The position numbers were made by a program, and so were the translations under genes. The notes under the pieces were generated by a model. That model was not told where the DNA came from, made no database searches, and worked only from the letters and a program-made list of their open reading frames with translations. From positions 1-64,000 of the forward strand of contig NZ_JAUQOP010000013.1 of NCBI RefSeq assembly GCF_030580855.1: 64,000 nucleotides of DNA, given 5' to 3'. Of the stretch, positions 52,374-60,350 are shown piece by piece (position 1 is the stretch's first letter; each line of letters begins with the position of its first letter). The stretch is from Pseudomonas citrullilanati (GTDB taxonomy: Bacteria > Pseudomonadota > Gammaproteobacteria > Pseudomonadales > Pseudomonadaceae).

Positions 52374-52546
52374 AGGGGCGCTTTTAATCAGTTTTTTCTT
52401 TAGAAGCGTGTACGTCTGCCGATACACCTCGGTGGAATCGGTTGCCAGACGCACTAAAGGTGTGCAGCCAGGGATGTCGAGATGGTCTCGCGCCGCCCCC
52501 CTTACGTTTTCAGGCTTGAACGCCATCAAGCCTCAGGTAATAAATC

Positions 52547-52834
52547 ATGCCAGCCTTTACCGGGACCGAGTTGGAGCGCGCTCTTGCCGTATGCAAGGGC
52601 AGCTTCGTTGCCGTCGGTTTTTTCAGTTTCTTCGTCAACCTGCTGATGCTGGTCCCGTCGTTCTACATGCTGCAGGTCTATGACCGCGCAGTTGGAAGTG
52701 CCAGCCTGCCCACATTGCTGATGCTGACGTTGATCATGTCCTGGGCAGTATCAAGGATGAATTCCGCGCACGGCGTGATTTCTATCAGCCCCAATACCGC
52801 TTCGTGACCAATTTGCTCGTCTTGCATCGTTGGG
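52547..52834 (+). pseudogene. truncated N-terminus of a type I secretion ATPase (AprD/PrtD-like)
   Basis: From ATG 52547 about 63 residues match the first membrane segment of AprD/PrtD exporters: CKGSFVAVGFFSFFVNLL, then MLVPSFYMLQVYDRAV and LLMLTLIM. Full proteins have about 580 residues; here homology stops near 52736 and the frame ends at 52806. A different reading frame of the following ~95 bases (IKDEFRARRDFYQPQYRF) looks protein-like but I cannot place it. The remaining exporter genes are missing. The AprD-type ATPase normally energises export of the kind of protease encoded 200 bases downstream. I see no gene in the rest of 52374-53014. Confidence 0.75.
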
Positions 52835-53014
52835 GTGGCAGGTTAGGGGGGATATTCGCCGGGCCGATAAGTGGCTGGTAGGGCCTTAGTAACGGTACGG
52901 AACATTAAATAAGTGGCCATTTGATATCAATCTGAACGGTCTTCATGCAAAATATCCTTTTTTTGTAGCGGTCACATTTTCGGGACGGCCGCAGTTGCTA
53001 ACAGGAAGCTCCAC

Positions 53015-55360
53015 ATGCCTAGTCCAATTGGTTATTCATTCGCTTCACCCGCAACGCTGACCGGCAATGCGCAAGTTGACAGCTTGCTGTTCGGTACCTA
53101 TTGGCTGGGTAACTCCTGGAGCACTGGTACATACACTACGCCGCTGACGTATAGCTTCATAACCGAGACCTCTCGTTTCGCGCTCAACTACAGCAGCGAT
53201 AACGAGTACGAGGCTGGCTACGTCCTTACGGCAGCCCAACAGGCCGGCATTAGCAGTGCGCTGTTCAAATGGAGTTCGGTCGCCAACATCAAGTTCACCC
53301 AAGTCAGCGAGTCCTCCACCGAAGTCGGTGATTTGCGATTCGGTGGTTTTCTGAACATGGACAGCGACACTGCTGCCTGGGGCTATTTCCCTGATAATGC
53401 TCCCAGCGCCGGCGACGTCTGGCTGGGGCCGGTGACAAATGACCCGGCGCCCGTCAATGGCACCTATGATTACTTGGTCTTTGTGCACGAGATCGGTCAT
53501 GCGCTGGGCCTGAAGCATCCTTTTTCGCAGAGCCCGTCCAACACCATGGTGCTTGCGACCCAGTTCGATGATGTTCGTTACACGGTCATGAGCTACAACA
53601 GCGGTTATTCCTTCGAACCGACGTCCCCGATGTTGCTGGACATCGCCGCGATCCAGAGTCTCTATGGCGCCAATACCCAATGGCAGACCGGCAATAACAC
53701 CTACAGTTGGGCCGCTGACCAATCTGTCTTCGAGACCATTTGGGATGCTGGTGGCAATGACACGATCGATGCGAGCAACCAGGCTGCTGCCGTTCGCATC
53801 GACCTCAATGAAGGACAGTTCAGCAAGATTGGCCAGGCATTCACGAACCTGAGCACCCAGGCGGCCTTCAATGAAGGGCTGGCAATCGCATATGGCGCCA
53901 AGATCGAAAATGCGATCGGCTCAGTCAATGACGACACTCTGATAGGCAACGCCCTGGGCAACATCCTCAATGGCCTTGGCGGCAAGGACATCATGATTGG
54001 CGGCGCGGGCAATGACACCTACGCAGTCGACGATCTTGGGGACGTGGTCAGCGAGACCAGCACCTTGGCCGGCGAAATCGATACTGTGCAGTCTTCGGTG
54101 AGCTGGAGCTTGGGGGCGAACCTGGAAAATCTCACGCTGATCGGTACTGCGCATCTTAGCGGGGGTGGCAACTACCTGAACAACGTGATGATCGGAAATG
54201 CTGGCAACAACGTACTGGACGGTGGCAGCGGTATCGACACGCTGATCGGCGGCAACGGTAACGACATCTACGTGGTTGACAACCTCAAGGACGTCGTCAG
54301 CGAAAGCAGTGCGCTGGCCAGTGAAATCGACACCGTGTTGGCTTCGGTGAACTGGAGCCTGGGTGCCAACCTGGAGAATCTCACGCTGATCGGCACAGCC
54401 AATCTCAGCGGCGGCGGCAATTTCCTGGACAACGTGATGACCGGCAACGCGGGCAACAACGTGCTGGACGGTGGCAGCGGTATCGACACGCTGATCGGTG
54501 GTGCCGGCAACGACATCTATGTGGTCGACAACCTCAAGGACGTCATCAGCGAAACCAGCAGCATAGCCGGCGAAATCGACACCGTGCTGTCATCGGTGAG
54601 CTGGAGCCTGGGTGCCAACCTGGAGAACCTCACGCTGACTGGCGCCAGCAACCTCTCCGGCGGTGGCAACTTCCTGAATAACGTGATGACGGGCAATGCC
54701 GGCAACAACGTACTGGATGGTGGCAGCGGTATCGACACACTGATCGGTGGTGCCGGTAATGACATTTACGTGGTCGACAACCTCAAGGACGTCATCAGTG
54801 AAACCAGCACCCAGGCCAGCGAAGTGGACACTGTGCTGTCCTCGGTGGATTGGAGCCTGGGGGCCAACCTGGAGAACCTCACGCTGATCGGCGCAGGCAA
54901 CGTCTCCGGTGGCGGTAATTTCATGAATAACGTGATGACTGGCAACGCGGGCAATAACGTGCTGGCCGGTGGGGGTGGCAACGACAGGATCGATGGCGGT
55001 GCCGGCAATGATATTCTGGTGGGCGGCACCGGCACCGATACGCTTACGGGAGGCACGGGGGGCGATCGATTTGTTTTCAGCGCCTTGAACGAAATGGGGC
55101 TGGGCAGCGCCAGCGATACAATTCTCGACTTCAGCAGCCTCCAGGGAGACAAACTTGACCTGTCGAACGTCGTTGCCAATCTCCAGAACGCATTAATCGA
55201 TACGTTCAGCTTCATCGATTCGAATGATTTCACCGGGGCAGGGCAGTTGCGCTTCGTCGACCAAGTGCTCTACGGCAACGTCAACGGTGATCTGGGGGCG
55301 GATTTCGAAATCCAACTGGTAGGTGTTACCAGCTTGAGCGCCAACGATCTGATCGCTTGA
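53015..55360 (+). CDS. serralysin-family RTX metalloprotease with four long repeats
   Basis: 781 residues. N-terminal metzincin domain (about 1-250) with zinc site HEIGHALGLKHP (about 159-170) and Met-turn VMSYNSG; Tyr of the Met-turn region completes the site as in serralysins. Then a peptidase M10 C-terminal/RTX region with four 83-residue repeats (334-666), each holding a Ca-binding GNAGNNVLDGGSGIDTLIGG segment followed by a WSLGANLENLTL beta segment. The end (GGAGNDILVGGTGTD ... LQGDKLDLS) is the usual RTX tail and presumed type I secretion signal. Serralysins usually have about 480 residues, so this one is greatly lengthened. No Sec signal. ATG 53015 follows CAGGAAG. The dedicated ABC exporter is reduced to a stub upstream, so another exporter must serve if it is secreted. 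Confidence 0.92.
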   Translation: MPSPIGYSFASPATLTGNAQVDSLLFGTYWLGNSWSTGTYTTPLTYSFITETSRFALNYSSDNEYEAGYVLTAAQQAGISSALFKWSSVANIKFTQVSESSTEVGDLRFGGFLNMDSDTAAWGYFPDNAPSAGDVWLGPVTNDPAPVNGTYDYLVFVHEIGHALGLKHPFSQSPSNTMVLATQFDDVRYTVMSYNSGYSFEPTSPMLLDIAAIQSLYGANTQWQTGNNTYSWAADQSVFETIWDAGGNDTIDASNQAAAVRIDLNEGQFSKIGQAFTNLSTQAAFNEGLAIAYGAKIENAIGSVNDDTLIGNALGNILNGLGGKDIMIGGAGNDTYAVDDLGDVVSETSTLAGEIDTVQSSVSWSLGANLENLTLIGTAHLSGGGNYLNNVMIGNAGNNVLDGGSGIDTLIGGNGNDIYVVDNLKDVVSESSALASEIDTVLASVNWSLGANLENLTLIGTANLSGGGNFLDNVMTGNAGNNVLDGGSGIDTLIGGAGNDIYVVDNLKDVISETSSIAGEIDTVLSSVSWSLGANLENLTLTGASNLSGGGNFLNNVMTGNAGNNVLDGGSGIDTLIGGAGNDIYVVDNLKDVISETSTQASEVDTVLSSVDWSLGANLENLTLIGAGNVSGGGNFMNNVMTGNAGNNVLAGGGGNDRIDGGAGNDILVGGTGTDTLTGGTGGDRFVFSALNEMGLGSASDTILDFSSLQGDKLDLSNVVANLQNALIDTFSFIDSNDFTGAGQLRFVDQVLYGNVNGDLGADFEIQLVGVTSLSANDLIA
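54019..55014 (+). repeat. four tandem 249-bp coding repeats in the RTX protease gene
   Basis: Units at about 54019-54267, 54268-54516, 54517-54765 and 54766-55014. Units 2 and 3 are nearly identical and 4 differs modestly, including shared synonymous positions, indicating recent in-frame duplication or gene conversion. Confidence 0.9.
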
Positions 55361-55389
55361 TACGGGTTCCCGAACTTGTCGAACAACAA

Positions 55390-55413
55390 GGCGCCGCTCG
55401 TTGAGCGGCGCTT
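55390..55413. terminator. hairpin between convergent protease and ABC genes
   Basis: GCGCCGCTC / GAGCGGCGC with a three-base loop, 30 bases after the protease stop; the T-tract on the plus strand is short (TTTGCG). Probably bidirectional. Confidence 0.65.
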
Positions 55414-55470
55414 TGCGTTGCAGGTGCCGCGAACTTGTCAGGTCATCACTCCATCCGTCCACACCCAAGC

Positions 55471-57324
55471 CTACGCCATCGCTTCCTCCACCCCCTGGTC
55501 CTCACCCAGGAAGCCGCCACTCTGGTGTTGCCACAGCCGGGCATAGGTGCCGTTCCTGGCGAGCAATTCGGCGTGGGTGCCTTGTTCGATGATGCGTCCG
55601 TCGTCCATGACGATGAGCCGGTCCATGGCCGCGATCGTCGAGAGCCGATGGGCGATGGCGATGACGGTCTTGCCCTGCATCATTTCGTCGAGGCTCTCCT
55701 GGATGGCGACTTCGACTTCCGAGTCCAGAGCGCTGGTGGCTTCGTCCAGCAACAGGATCGGGGCATTCTTGAGCATCACCCGGGCGATGGCGATGCGTTG
55801 GCGCTGCCCCCCGGAAAGCTTGATGCCGCGCTCGCCCACCAGGGTGTCATAGCCAGTATGGCCTTGCCGATCGCTCAACTGGCGGATGAAACCATCGGCC
55901 TGGGCGTTCGCCGCGGCTTCCTGGATCTGCGCGTCGGTGGCGTCCGGGCGGCCGTAGGCGATGTTGTCGCGAATGGAACGGTGCAGCAGGGACGTGTCCT
56001 GGGTGACCATGCCGATGGCACTGCGCAGGCTGTCCTGGGTGACCTTGGCGATGTTCTGCCCGTCGATGCGGATTTCGCCGCTGTCCACGTCGTAGAAACG
56101 CAACAGCAGGTTGATCAGCGTCGACTTGCCGGCGCCGGAGCGTCCCACCAGACCGATCTTTTCGCCCGGGCGGATACTCAGGCTCAAGCCATCGAGCACC
56201 TGGCGCTCGCCGCTGTAGTTGAAGCTCACGTTGTCGAACGTCACCGCGCCGCCCGCGGGCACCAGCACGCCGGCATCCGGCGCGTCCTGGACCTTCGGGC
56301 CCCGGGTCAGGGTTTCCATGCCGTCCTGCACGGTGCCGATGCTTTCGAACAGCGAGGTCATCTGCCACATGATCCAGTGCGACATGCCGTTGATCCGCAG
56401 CGCCATGGCCGTGATCGCCGCCACCGCGCCGGTACCGACTTCACCCTGGTGCCACAGCCACAGGGCGTAGCCGCCGGCGCCAAGGATCAGCCCTACCACC
56501 AGGGCCTGGTTGACGATCTCGAACTGGCTGACCAGACGCATCTGGCGAAAGCCGGTCTGCTTGAAGTCCTCCATCGCCGCCCGCGCGAAATGCGCCTCGC
56601 GCTTGGAGTGGGAGAACAGTTTCACGGTGGTGATGTTGGTGTAGGCGTCCGAGATGCGCCCGGTCATCGACGAGCGCGCATGGGCCTGCTCCTGGCCGAC
56701 TTGCCCCAGGCGCGGTACGAAATACAGCATGGCCAGCCCGAACAACACGATCCAGGCAATGAACGGCAGCATCAGCTTCAAGGCGAAACCACCGGCCAGG
56801 GCAATGATCGCAATGAAGTACACGCCTATCCCGGGCGCGATCTCGATGACGGTGAACAGCACCTCGCGCACCGCCAGCGCCGTTTGCATGACCTTGGTCG
56901 TGACCCGGCCGGAGAATTCATCGGAAAAGAACGAAAGGCTTTGCCGCAGCATCAGGCGGTGGAAGTCCCAGCGCAGCCGCAGCGGTAGATTGATCGCCAG
57001 CACCTGGTGCTGCACCATCGTCCGCAACGCCACCAGCCCGATGCTGGTGACCAGCACGATGCCGATCCCCCACAGCACGCGGCTTTCCTGGCCCCGCGCG
57101 GCGCCGCCAGCCTGCCAGGTCGACAACAGGTCCACCACCTGCCCGAGAAACGAGAACAACCAGGCTTCATAGATCGATACGCTGGCGCTCAGCAACGCAA
57201 ACACGAGGATGTAGCCGCGGGCGCCCCGGGTGCAGGCCCACAGGAAACGAACCAGGCCAACCGGCGGCGGGGGCACTTCATCGGGTGGGAAAGGATCGAG
57301 TCTTCGTTCGAACACACGAAGCAT
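55471..57324 (-). CDS. ABC exporter half-transporter (MsbA/multidrug type)
   Basis: 617 residues. An N-terminal six-helix exporter domain (about 30-330), then an ATPase domain with Walker A GRSGAGKST, Q-loop MVTQDTSLLHRS, signature [15 protein letters not shown], Walker B ILLLDEATSALD and switch His in IAIAHRLSTI. The sequence is of the lipid/multidrug exporter type working as a homodimer in the inner membrane; substrate unknown. It is not a type I secretion ATPase and has no adaptor gene nearby, so it probably does not export the protease. ATG 57324 has a strong CGGAGG; a seven-codon longer form is less likely. Confidence 0.9.
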   Translation of the reverse strand: MLRVFERRLDPFPPDEVPPPPVGLVRFLWACTRGARGYILVFALLSASVSIYEAWLFSFLGQVVDLLSTWQAGGAARGQESRVLWGIGIVLVTSIGLVALRTMVQHQVLAINLPLRLRWDFHRLMLRQSLSFFSDEFSGRVTTKVMQTALAVREVLFTVIEIAPGIGVYFIAIIALAGGFALKLMLPFIAWIVLFGLAMLYFVPRLGQVGQEQAHARSSMTGRISDAYTNITTVKLFSHSKREAHFARAAMEDFKQTGFRQMRLVSQFEIVNQALVVGLILGAGGYALWLWHQGEVGTGAVAAITAMALRINGMSHWIMWQMTSLFESIGTVQDGMETLTRGPKVQDAPDAGVLVPAGGAVTFDNVSFNYSGERQVLDGLSLSIRPGEKIGLVGRSGAGKSTLINLLLRFYDVDSGEIRIDGQNIAKVTQDSLRSAIGMVTQDTSLLHRSIRDNIAYGRPDATDAQIQEAAANAQADGFIRQLSDRQGHTGYDTLVGERGIKLSGGQRQRIAIARVMLKNAPILLLDEATSALDSEVEVAIQESLDEMMQGKTVIAIAHRLSTIAAMDRLIVMDDGRIIEQGTHAELLARNGTYARLWQHQSGGFLGEDQGVEEAMA

Positions 57325-57557
57325 GGTGGCCTCCGAAAGGATCAAGTCGGGAGAGATTCTCCCACGTTACATTCGCTTTGAGGCGCTCGCGGCGCGATGG
57401 CCCGCGAGCCAGGCGGGCCGCTCGATACTTCCAGCCGATTGAACGCCTCTTGCACAAGTTATCTATGACAACCCGCGGTGCGAGGAAGTCAGTCGCGCTG
57501 GCAAATTCATGAAACCAGGGGAGCCGGCAGGACAATCCCTTCGTCTGCCCATGCTTG

Positions 57558-57581
57558 TATAGGGGTAGGGGGTATGCCTAT
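57558..57581 (+). promoter_or_regulatory. candidate RcnR/CsoR-type operator upstream of the sensor gene
   Basis: TATAGGGGTAGGGGGTATGCC contains two G-tracts with flanking TA steps, like the A/T-G-tract sites bound by RcnR, FrmR and CsoR. It lies about 31 bases before the sensor's ATG. Confidence 0.5.
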
Positions 57582-57611
57582 GATGCCGGACGATCGACAG
57601 GAGGGTACTTC

Positions 57612-57887
57612 ATGGGGCATATGGCCGCGAACAAAGACGACCTGCTCAAGCGCGTCAAACGCATTGCCGGGCAAATCCAGGCGGTTGAGCGGGCCCTGGA
57701 ATCGGACCTCGATTGCGCCAGGACCCTGCACCTCGTCGCAGCCACCCGCGGTGCCATCAACGGCTTGATGGAGCAGATCATCGAGGATCACGCGCGCGAA
57801 CATGTGGCCAACCCTGGGCTCACGCAAGAACAGCGCAACCAGGGCGTCGAGGAACTTCTCGAAGCCATTCACCGCTACGCCAAGTGA
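57612..57887 (+). CDS. CsoR/RcnR-family metal-sensing repressor
   Basis: 91 residues, all-helical DUF156 fold. Numbering from ATG 57612 (AGGAGGG upstream), the metal-ligand positions are His3, Cys35, His60 and His64. That set matches the RcnR fingerprint for Ni/Co rather than the CsoR Cu(I) or FrmR formaldehyde forms. The sensor would sit on its G-tract operator and release on metal binding, switching on the DmeF exporter encoded 20 bases downstream, as in the DmeR-DmeF pairs of rhizobia. The longer open frame to 57555 starts in the operator and is rejected. Confidence 0.88.
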   Translation: MGHMAANKDDLLKRVKRIAGQIQAVERALESDLDCARTLHLVAATRGAINGLMEQIIEDHAREHVANPGLTQEQRNQGVEELLEAIHRYAK

Positions 57888-57907
57888 CCACGGCCAGGCC
57901 CATCCCC

Positions 57908-58831
57908 ATGAATAACACGCACAGCAACTACACCCACCAGCACCTGTTCCTTGGCGCGGCCCACGATGAGAATGCCAAGCGCACTTTATGGGTCGTGGCG
58001 CTGACGGTGGTGATGATGGTCGGCGAAATCGCCGCCGGGTACATCACCGGTTCGATGGCGCTGTTGGCCGATGGCTTTCACATGGCGACCCATGCGGGCG
58101 CCCTGGGCATTTCGGCGGCCGCCTACGGTTACGCCAGGCGCCACGCGACCAGCCAGCGCTTCAGTTTCGGCACCGGCAAAGTCGGGGACCTGGGTGGGTT
58201 CGCCTCGGCGCTGATTCTCGGCATGGTTTCCCTGGGCATCGGCGTTGAGTCGGTCATGCGCCTCCTGCAACCGACGGACGTCCAGTTCGGCACGGCGACG
58301 CTCATCGCCCTGGCCGGATTGGTGGTCAACCTCGTCAGCGCGCTGTTGCTGGGTCACGGGCACAGTCATGGACACGATCACGATGATCACGTCCATACCC
58401 ATGCCCACCACGGGCAGGACAACAACCTCAGGTCAGCCTACGTCCATGTCGTCGCCGATGCGCTGACCTCGGTGCTGGCCATCGTCGCATTGCTTGCCGG
58501 CCGGTATCTGGGGTGGGTCTGGCTGGATCCGGTCATGGGCATCGTCGGCGCCATCGTCATCGCCCGTTGGGCATGGACCTTGATGGGGAGCACCGCAGGC
58601 GTACTGCTGGATCAGACCGATGCGCACGTTGCCGAGGAAATCCGCGAACTGATCGAGCAACCGGGGGATGCCACGATCACCGACTTGCATGTCTGGCGAG
58701 TCGGGCCTCAAGCCCACGCCGCCATCGTGAGCGTCCTCGGTGAGGCCGGCGTGAACGCCGAAAGCATTCGCGAGCGTCTCAAGCCGGTCCACGAGATCAG
58801 CCACCTGACGGTCGAATTTCGAACGGCTTGA
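57908..58831 (+). CDS. dmeF: cation diffusion facilitator DmeF (Co/Ni exporter)
   Basis: 307 residues, six membrane helices. The DmeF-type metal site is ALLADGFHMATHAG in TM2 and VHVVADALTSVLA in TM5 (His-x3-Asp). The cytoplasmic loop between TM4 and TM5 is His-rich (GHGHSHGHDHDDHVHTHAHH, about 155-178), as is the N-terminus (HSNYTHQHLF). The C-terminal ferredoxin-like domain contains DLHVWRVGPQAHAAIVSV. It exports Co(II) and Ni(II) by proton antiport. Start ATG 57908 is 20 bases after the sensor gene, forming a two-gene operon. Confidence 0.9.
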   Translation: MNNTHSNYTHQHLFLGAAHDENAKRTLWVVALTVVMMVGEIAAGYITGSMALLADGFHMATHAGALGISAAAYGYARRHATSQRFSFGTGKVGDLGGFASALILGMVSLGIGVESVMRLLQPTDVQFGTATLIALAGLVVNLVSALLLGHGHSHGHDHDDHVHTHAHHGQDNNLRSAYVHVVADALTSVLAIVALLAGRYLGWVWLDPVMGIVGAIVIARWAWTLMGSTAGVLLDQTDAHVAEEIRELIEQPGDATITDLHVWRVGPQAHAAIVSVLGEAGVNAESIRERLKPVHEISHLTVEFRTA

Positions 58832-58860
58832 ACCAATCCAATATCTCCAAGGAACACGCA

Positions 58861-59217
58861 ATGCCCCCAGGAAAACGCGAGCGGGCGCGAACCGAACGCC
58901 AGTTGATCCGCGCGCTGACCGAGGCGTGTGAAACCGCAAAATGTGAAATCCAGGGATTTACCTGGCTGACCCACATCGCTGACCCGGACGCGCTGGCCGA
59001 AACACTGACGGTCATTTGGGTCTTCGAGACCCTGGAGGACAGCAAGCTCGCCCAGCGAGAGGCCAAGGCTCGCATCGTTGAGCTGACGGCCATGGCGTTG
59101 GACAAGGCCAACCTCCACCTGGCGCTGTCAGATCGCAATGTCCGCTTTGACTCGGAGCAAGAGTGCCAACGCTCGCAGAGTGGCGATTGGCGCAAGCGTC
59201 TCGGCAGAGGTTATTGA
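58861..59217 (+). CDS. conserved hypothetical protein
   Basis: 118 residues from ATG 58861, with AAGGAACACGCA upstream. It begins with a basic segment (MPPGKRERARTERQLIRAL), then ACETAKCEIQGFTWLTHIADPDALAETLTVIWVFETLEDS across about 22-62 and a helical Ala-rich stretch. No signal peptide or membrane helix. I recall similar pseudomonad proteins, sometimes labelled as regulators without evidence; the basic start could contact nucleic acid but no standard DNA-binding motif is visible. Two bases separate it from the DUF1289 gene, so the two are co-transcribed. Confidence 0.7.
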   Translation: MPPGKRERARTERQLIRALTEACETAKCEIQGFTWLTHIADPDALAETLTVIWVFETLEDSKLAQREAKARIVELTAMALDKANLHLALSDRNVRFDSEQECQRSQSGDWRKRLGRGY

Positions 59218-59219
59218 CG

Positions 59220-59402
59220 ATGGCGAAAGAAATCGAAAACCCCTGCATCTCGATCTGCCAACTGAGTGGCGACCTGTGTGTAAGCTGCGGGCGAAGCAAG
59301 GACGAGATCAGGAAGTGGAAGCGCATGAAACGGCCCGAAAAAATGGCCACGGTGCAACGTGCGACTGTGCGATTGAAGGGGTTGAAGAAGGGGCAGCGCT
59401 AG
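59220..59402 (+). CDS. DUF1289 family cysteine-rich small protein
   Basis: 60 residues. The four-Cys pattern NPCISICQLSGDLCVSCGRS and the following basic helix (DEIRKWKRMKRPEK) are the DUF1289 signature. Function unknown; the Cys set probably binds zinc or an Fe-S centre. ATG 59220 has AGAGG upstream. Ends the small operon that follows dmeF. Confidence 0.85.
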   Translation: MAKEIENPCISICQLSGDLCVSCGRSKDEIRKWKRMKRPEKMATVQRATVRLKGLKKGQR

Positions 59403-59412
59403 GGTCGATATG

Positions 59413-59581
59413 AAACGTCTTGAGACGAAGGTCAGGTAACGCGGTTTCGTTGACCACGCTCAAGGACCGCAGGAACAGCCGGTTGGCGCTGAGCTGGGAA
59501 AAGATTCTGTTGGAGACCTTGGAAGAGCTGGTGACGGTGGGGGCCTGGAAGGAGGCCACGCTCTGGCTTGGGCGAGAGTGA
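59413..59581 (+). other. protein-like open frame without a start, possible gene remnant
   Basis: A frame open from 59413 to TGA 59579-59581 reads as a plausible helical protein end (WEKILLETLEELVTVGAWKE) but has no ATG or ribosome site. It could be a decayed gene tail. I see nothing else in the 59403-59796 gap. Confidence 0.25.
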
Positions 59582-59796
59582 TGTAGGGAGGGGGCTTGGC
59601 GCTCTGACGATCCTCGCGCGAAGTGGGCGCAACCCTTGTCTATCTACATCATCTCAATGGGTCAAACGGCTGCGGGCGCCGCTTCAGTCGGGAGCACCCT
59701 GAACCACGCCTTGGGCCGACTTCCTGAGGTGGCCCGTGACCTCGCTATCGAGGACCAGACGCAGGCGTATTGGCAAAAAGACGAGGCTCAGGCGAT

Positions 59797-60300
59797 TCAG
59801 GCCATAGGTGGCGCGAGCGTAAGTGAGGCTGGATGCTTGTCCAGCAAGGCACACAGGGCGTCGACAATAATCTGATGATCTTGTCGATCCGGTAAACCTG
59901 AAACCGTCACGCTGCCGATTACACCCGCTCCACGCACAGCAATGGGAAAACCGCCGCCGACACTGGCGTAATCCGCTGGCGACAAGTGATAGCGTTCCAT
60001 GATGCTCTTCTCTTCCAGTTTGAGCTGTTGCGCAATTCGGTAGGAGCTGCACAGGAACCGTTGGACCGTATTGGTCTTGCGTTTCACCCAATCATGATTG
60101 TCTGCGGTGACGCCGGACGTGGCGGCGAGGAAAAGCGGGCGGTCAAAGAGCCTCACGTCGATGACCAGGGGCCACTGCTGGGAGGTCGCCCGGTTGTACA
60201 GGACCGAGCCAAGTTGCCACGCTGTGTTTTCATCAAAGTTTTCAAATTTAAGCTCATCCTCCTGCCGAATAATTACCGTCAGGTCTGCCTTCAGATCCAT
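59797..60300 (-). CDS. UPF0303/GlcG-HbpS-like protein
   Basis: 167 residues. The segments ENFDENTAWQLGSVLYNRA, PLVIDVRLFDRPLFLAA, MERYHLSPADYASVGGGFPI and GAGVIGSVTVSGLPDRQDHQIIVDAL match UPF0303 proteins, a heme-binding-like HbpS/GlcG fold with no settled biochemical role. No signal peptide. ATG 60300 has AGAGGTCAAT upstream. Last gene of the probable TPP-GMC-MFS-UPF0303 operon, 50 bases after the MFS gene. GlcG-type proteins often ride in catabolic operons, consistent with this setting. Confidence 0.8.
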   Translation of the reverse strand: MDLKADLTVIIRQEDELKFENFDENTAWQLGSVLYNRATSQQWPLVIDVRLFDRPLFLAATSGVTADNHDWVKRKTNTVQRFLCSSYRIAQQLKLEEKSIMERYHLSPADYASVGGGFPIAVRGAGVIGSVTVSGLPDRQDHQIIVDALCALLDKHPASLTLAPPMA

Positions 60301-60350
60301 ATTGACCTCTTCTTACATAGCTAAGCCAAGCGGCAAAGGCTGCGCTTGAG

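Noticed and set aside
54019..55014. Possible non-coding tandem array
   Set aside because: The period is an exact multiple of three and the protein frame runs unbroken through all units with RTX motifs.
55471..57324. Exporter of the neighbouring RTX protease
   Set aside because: The ABC protein is of MsbA/multidrug type, on the opposite strand, without adaptor or outer-membrane partner genes.
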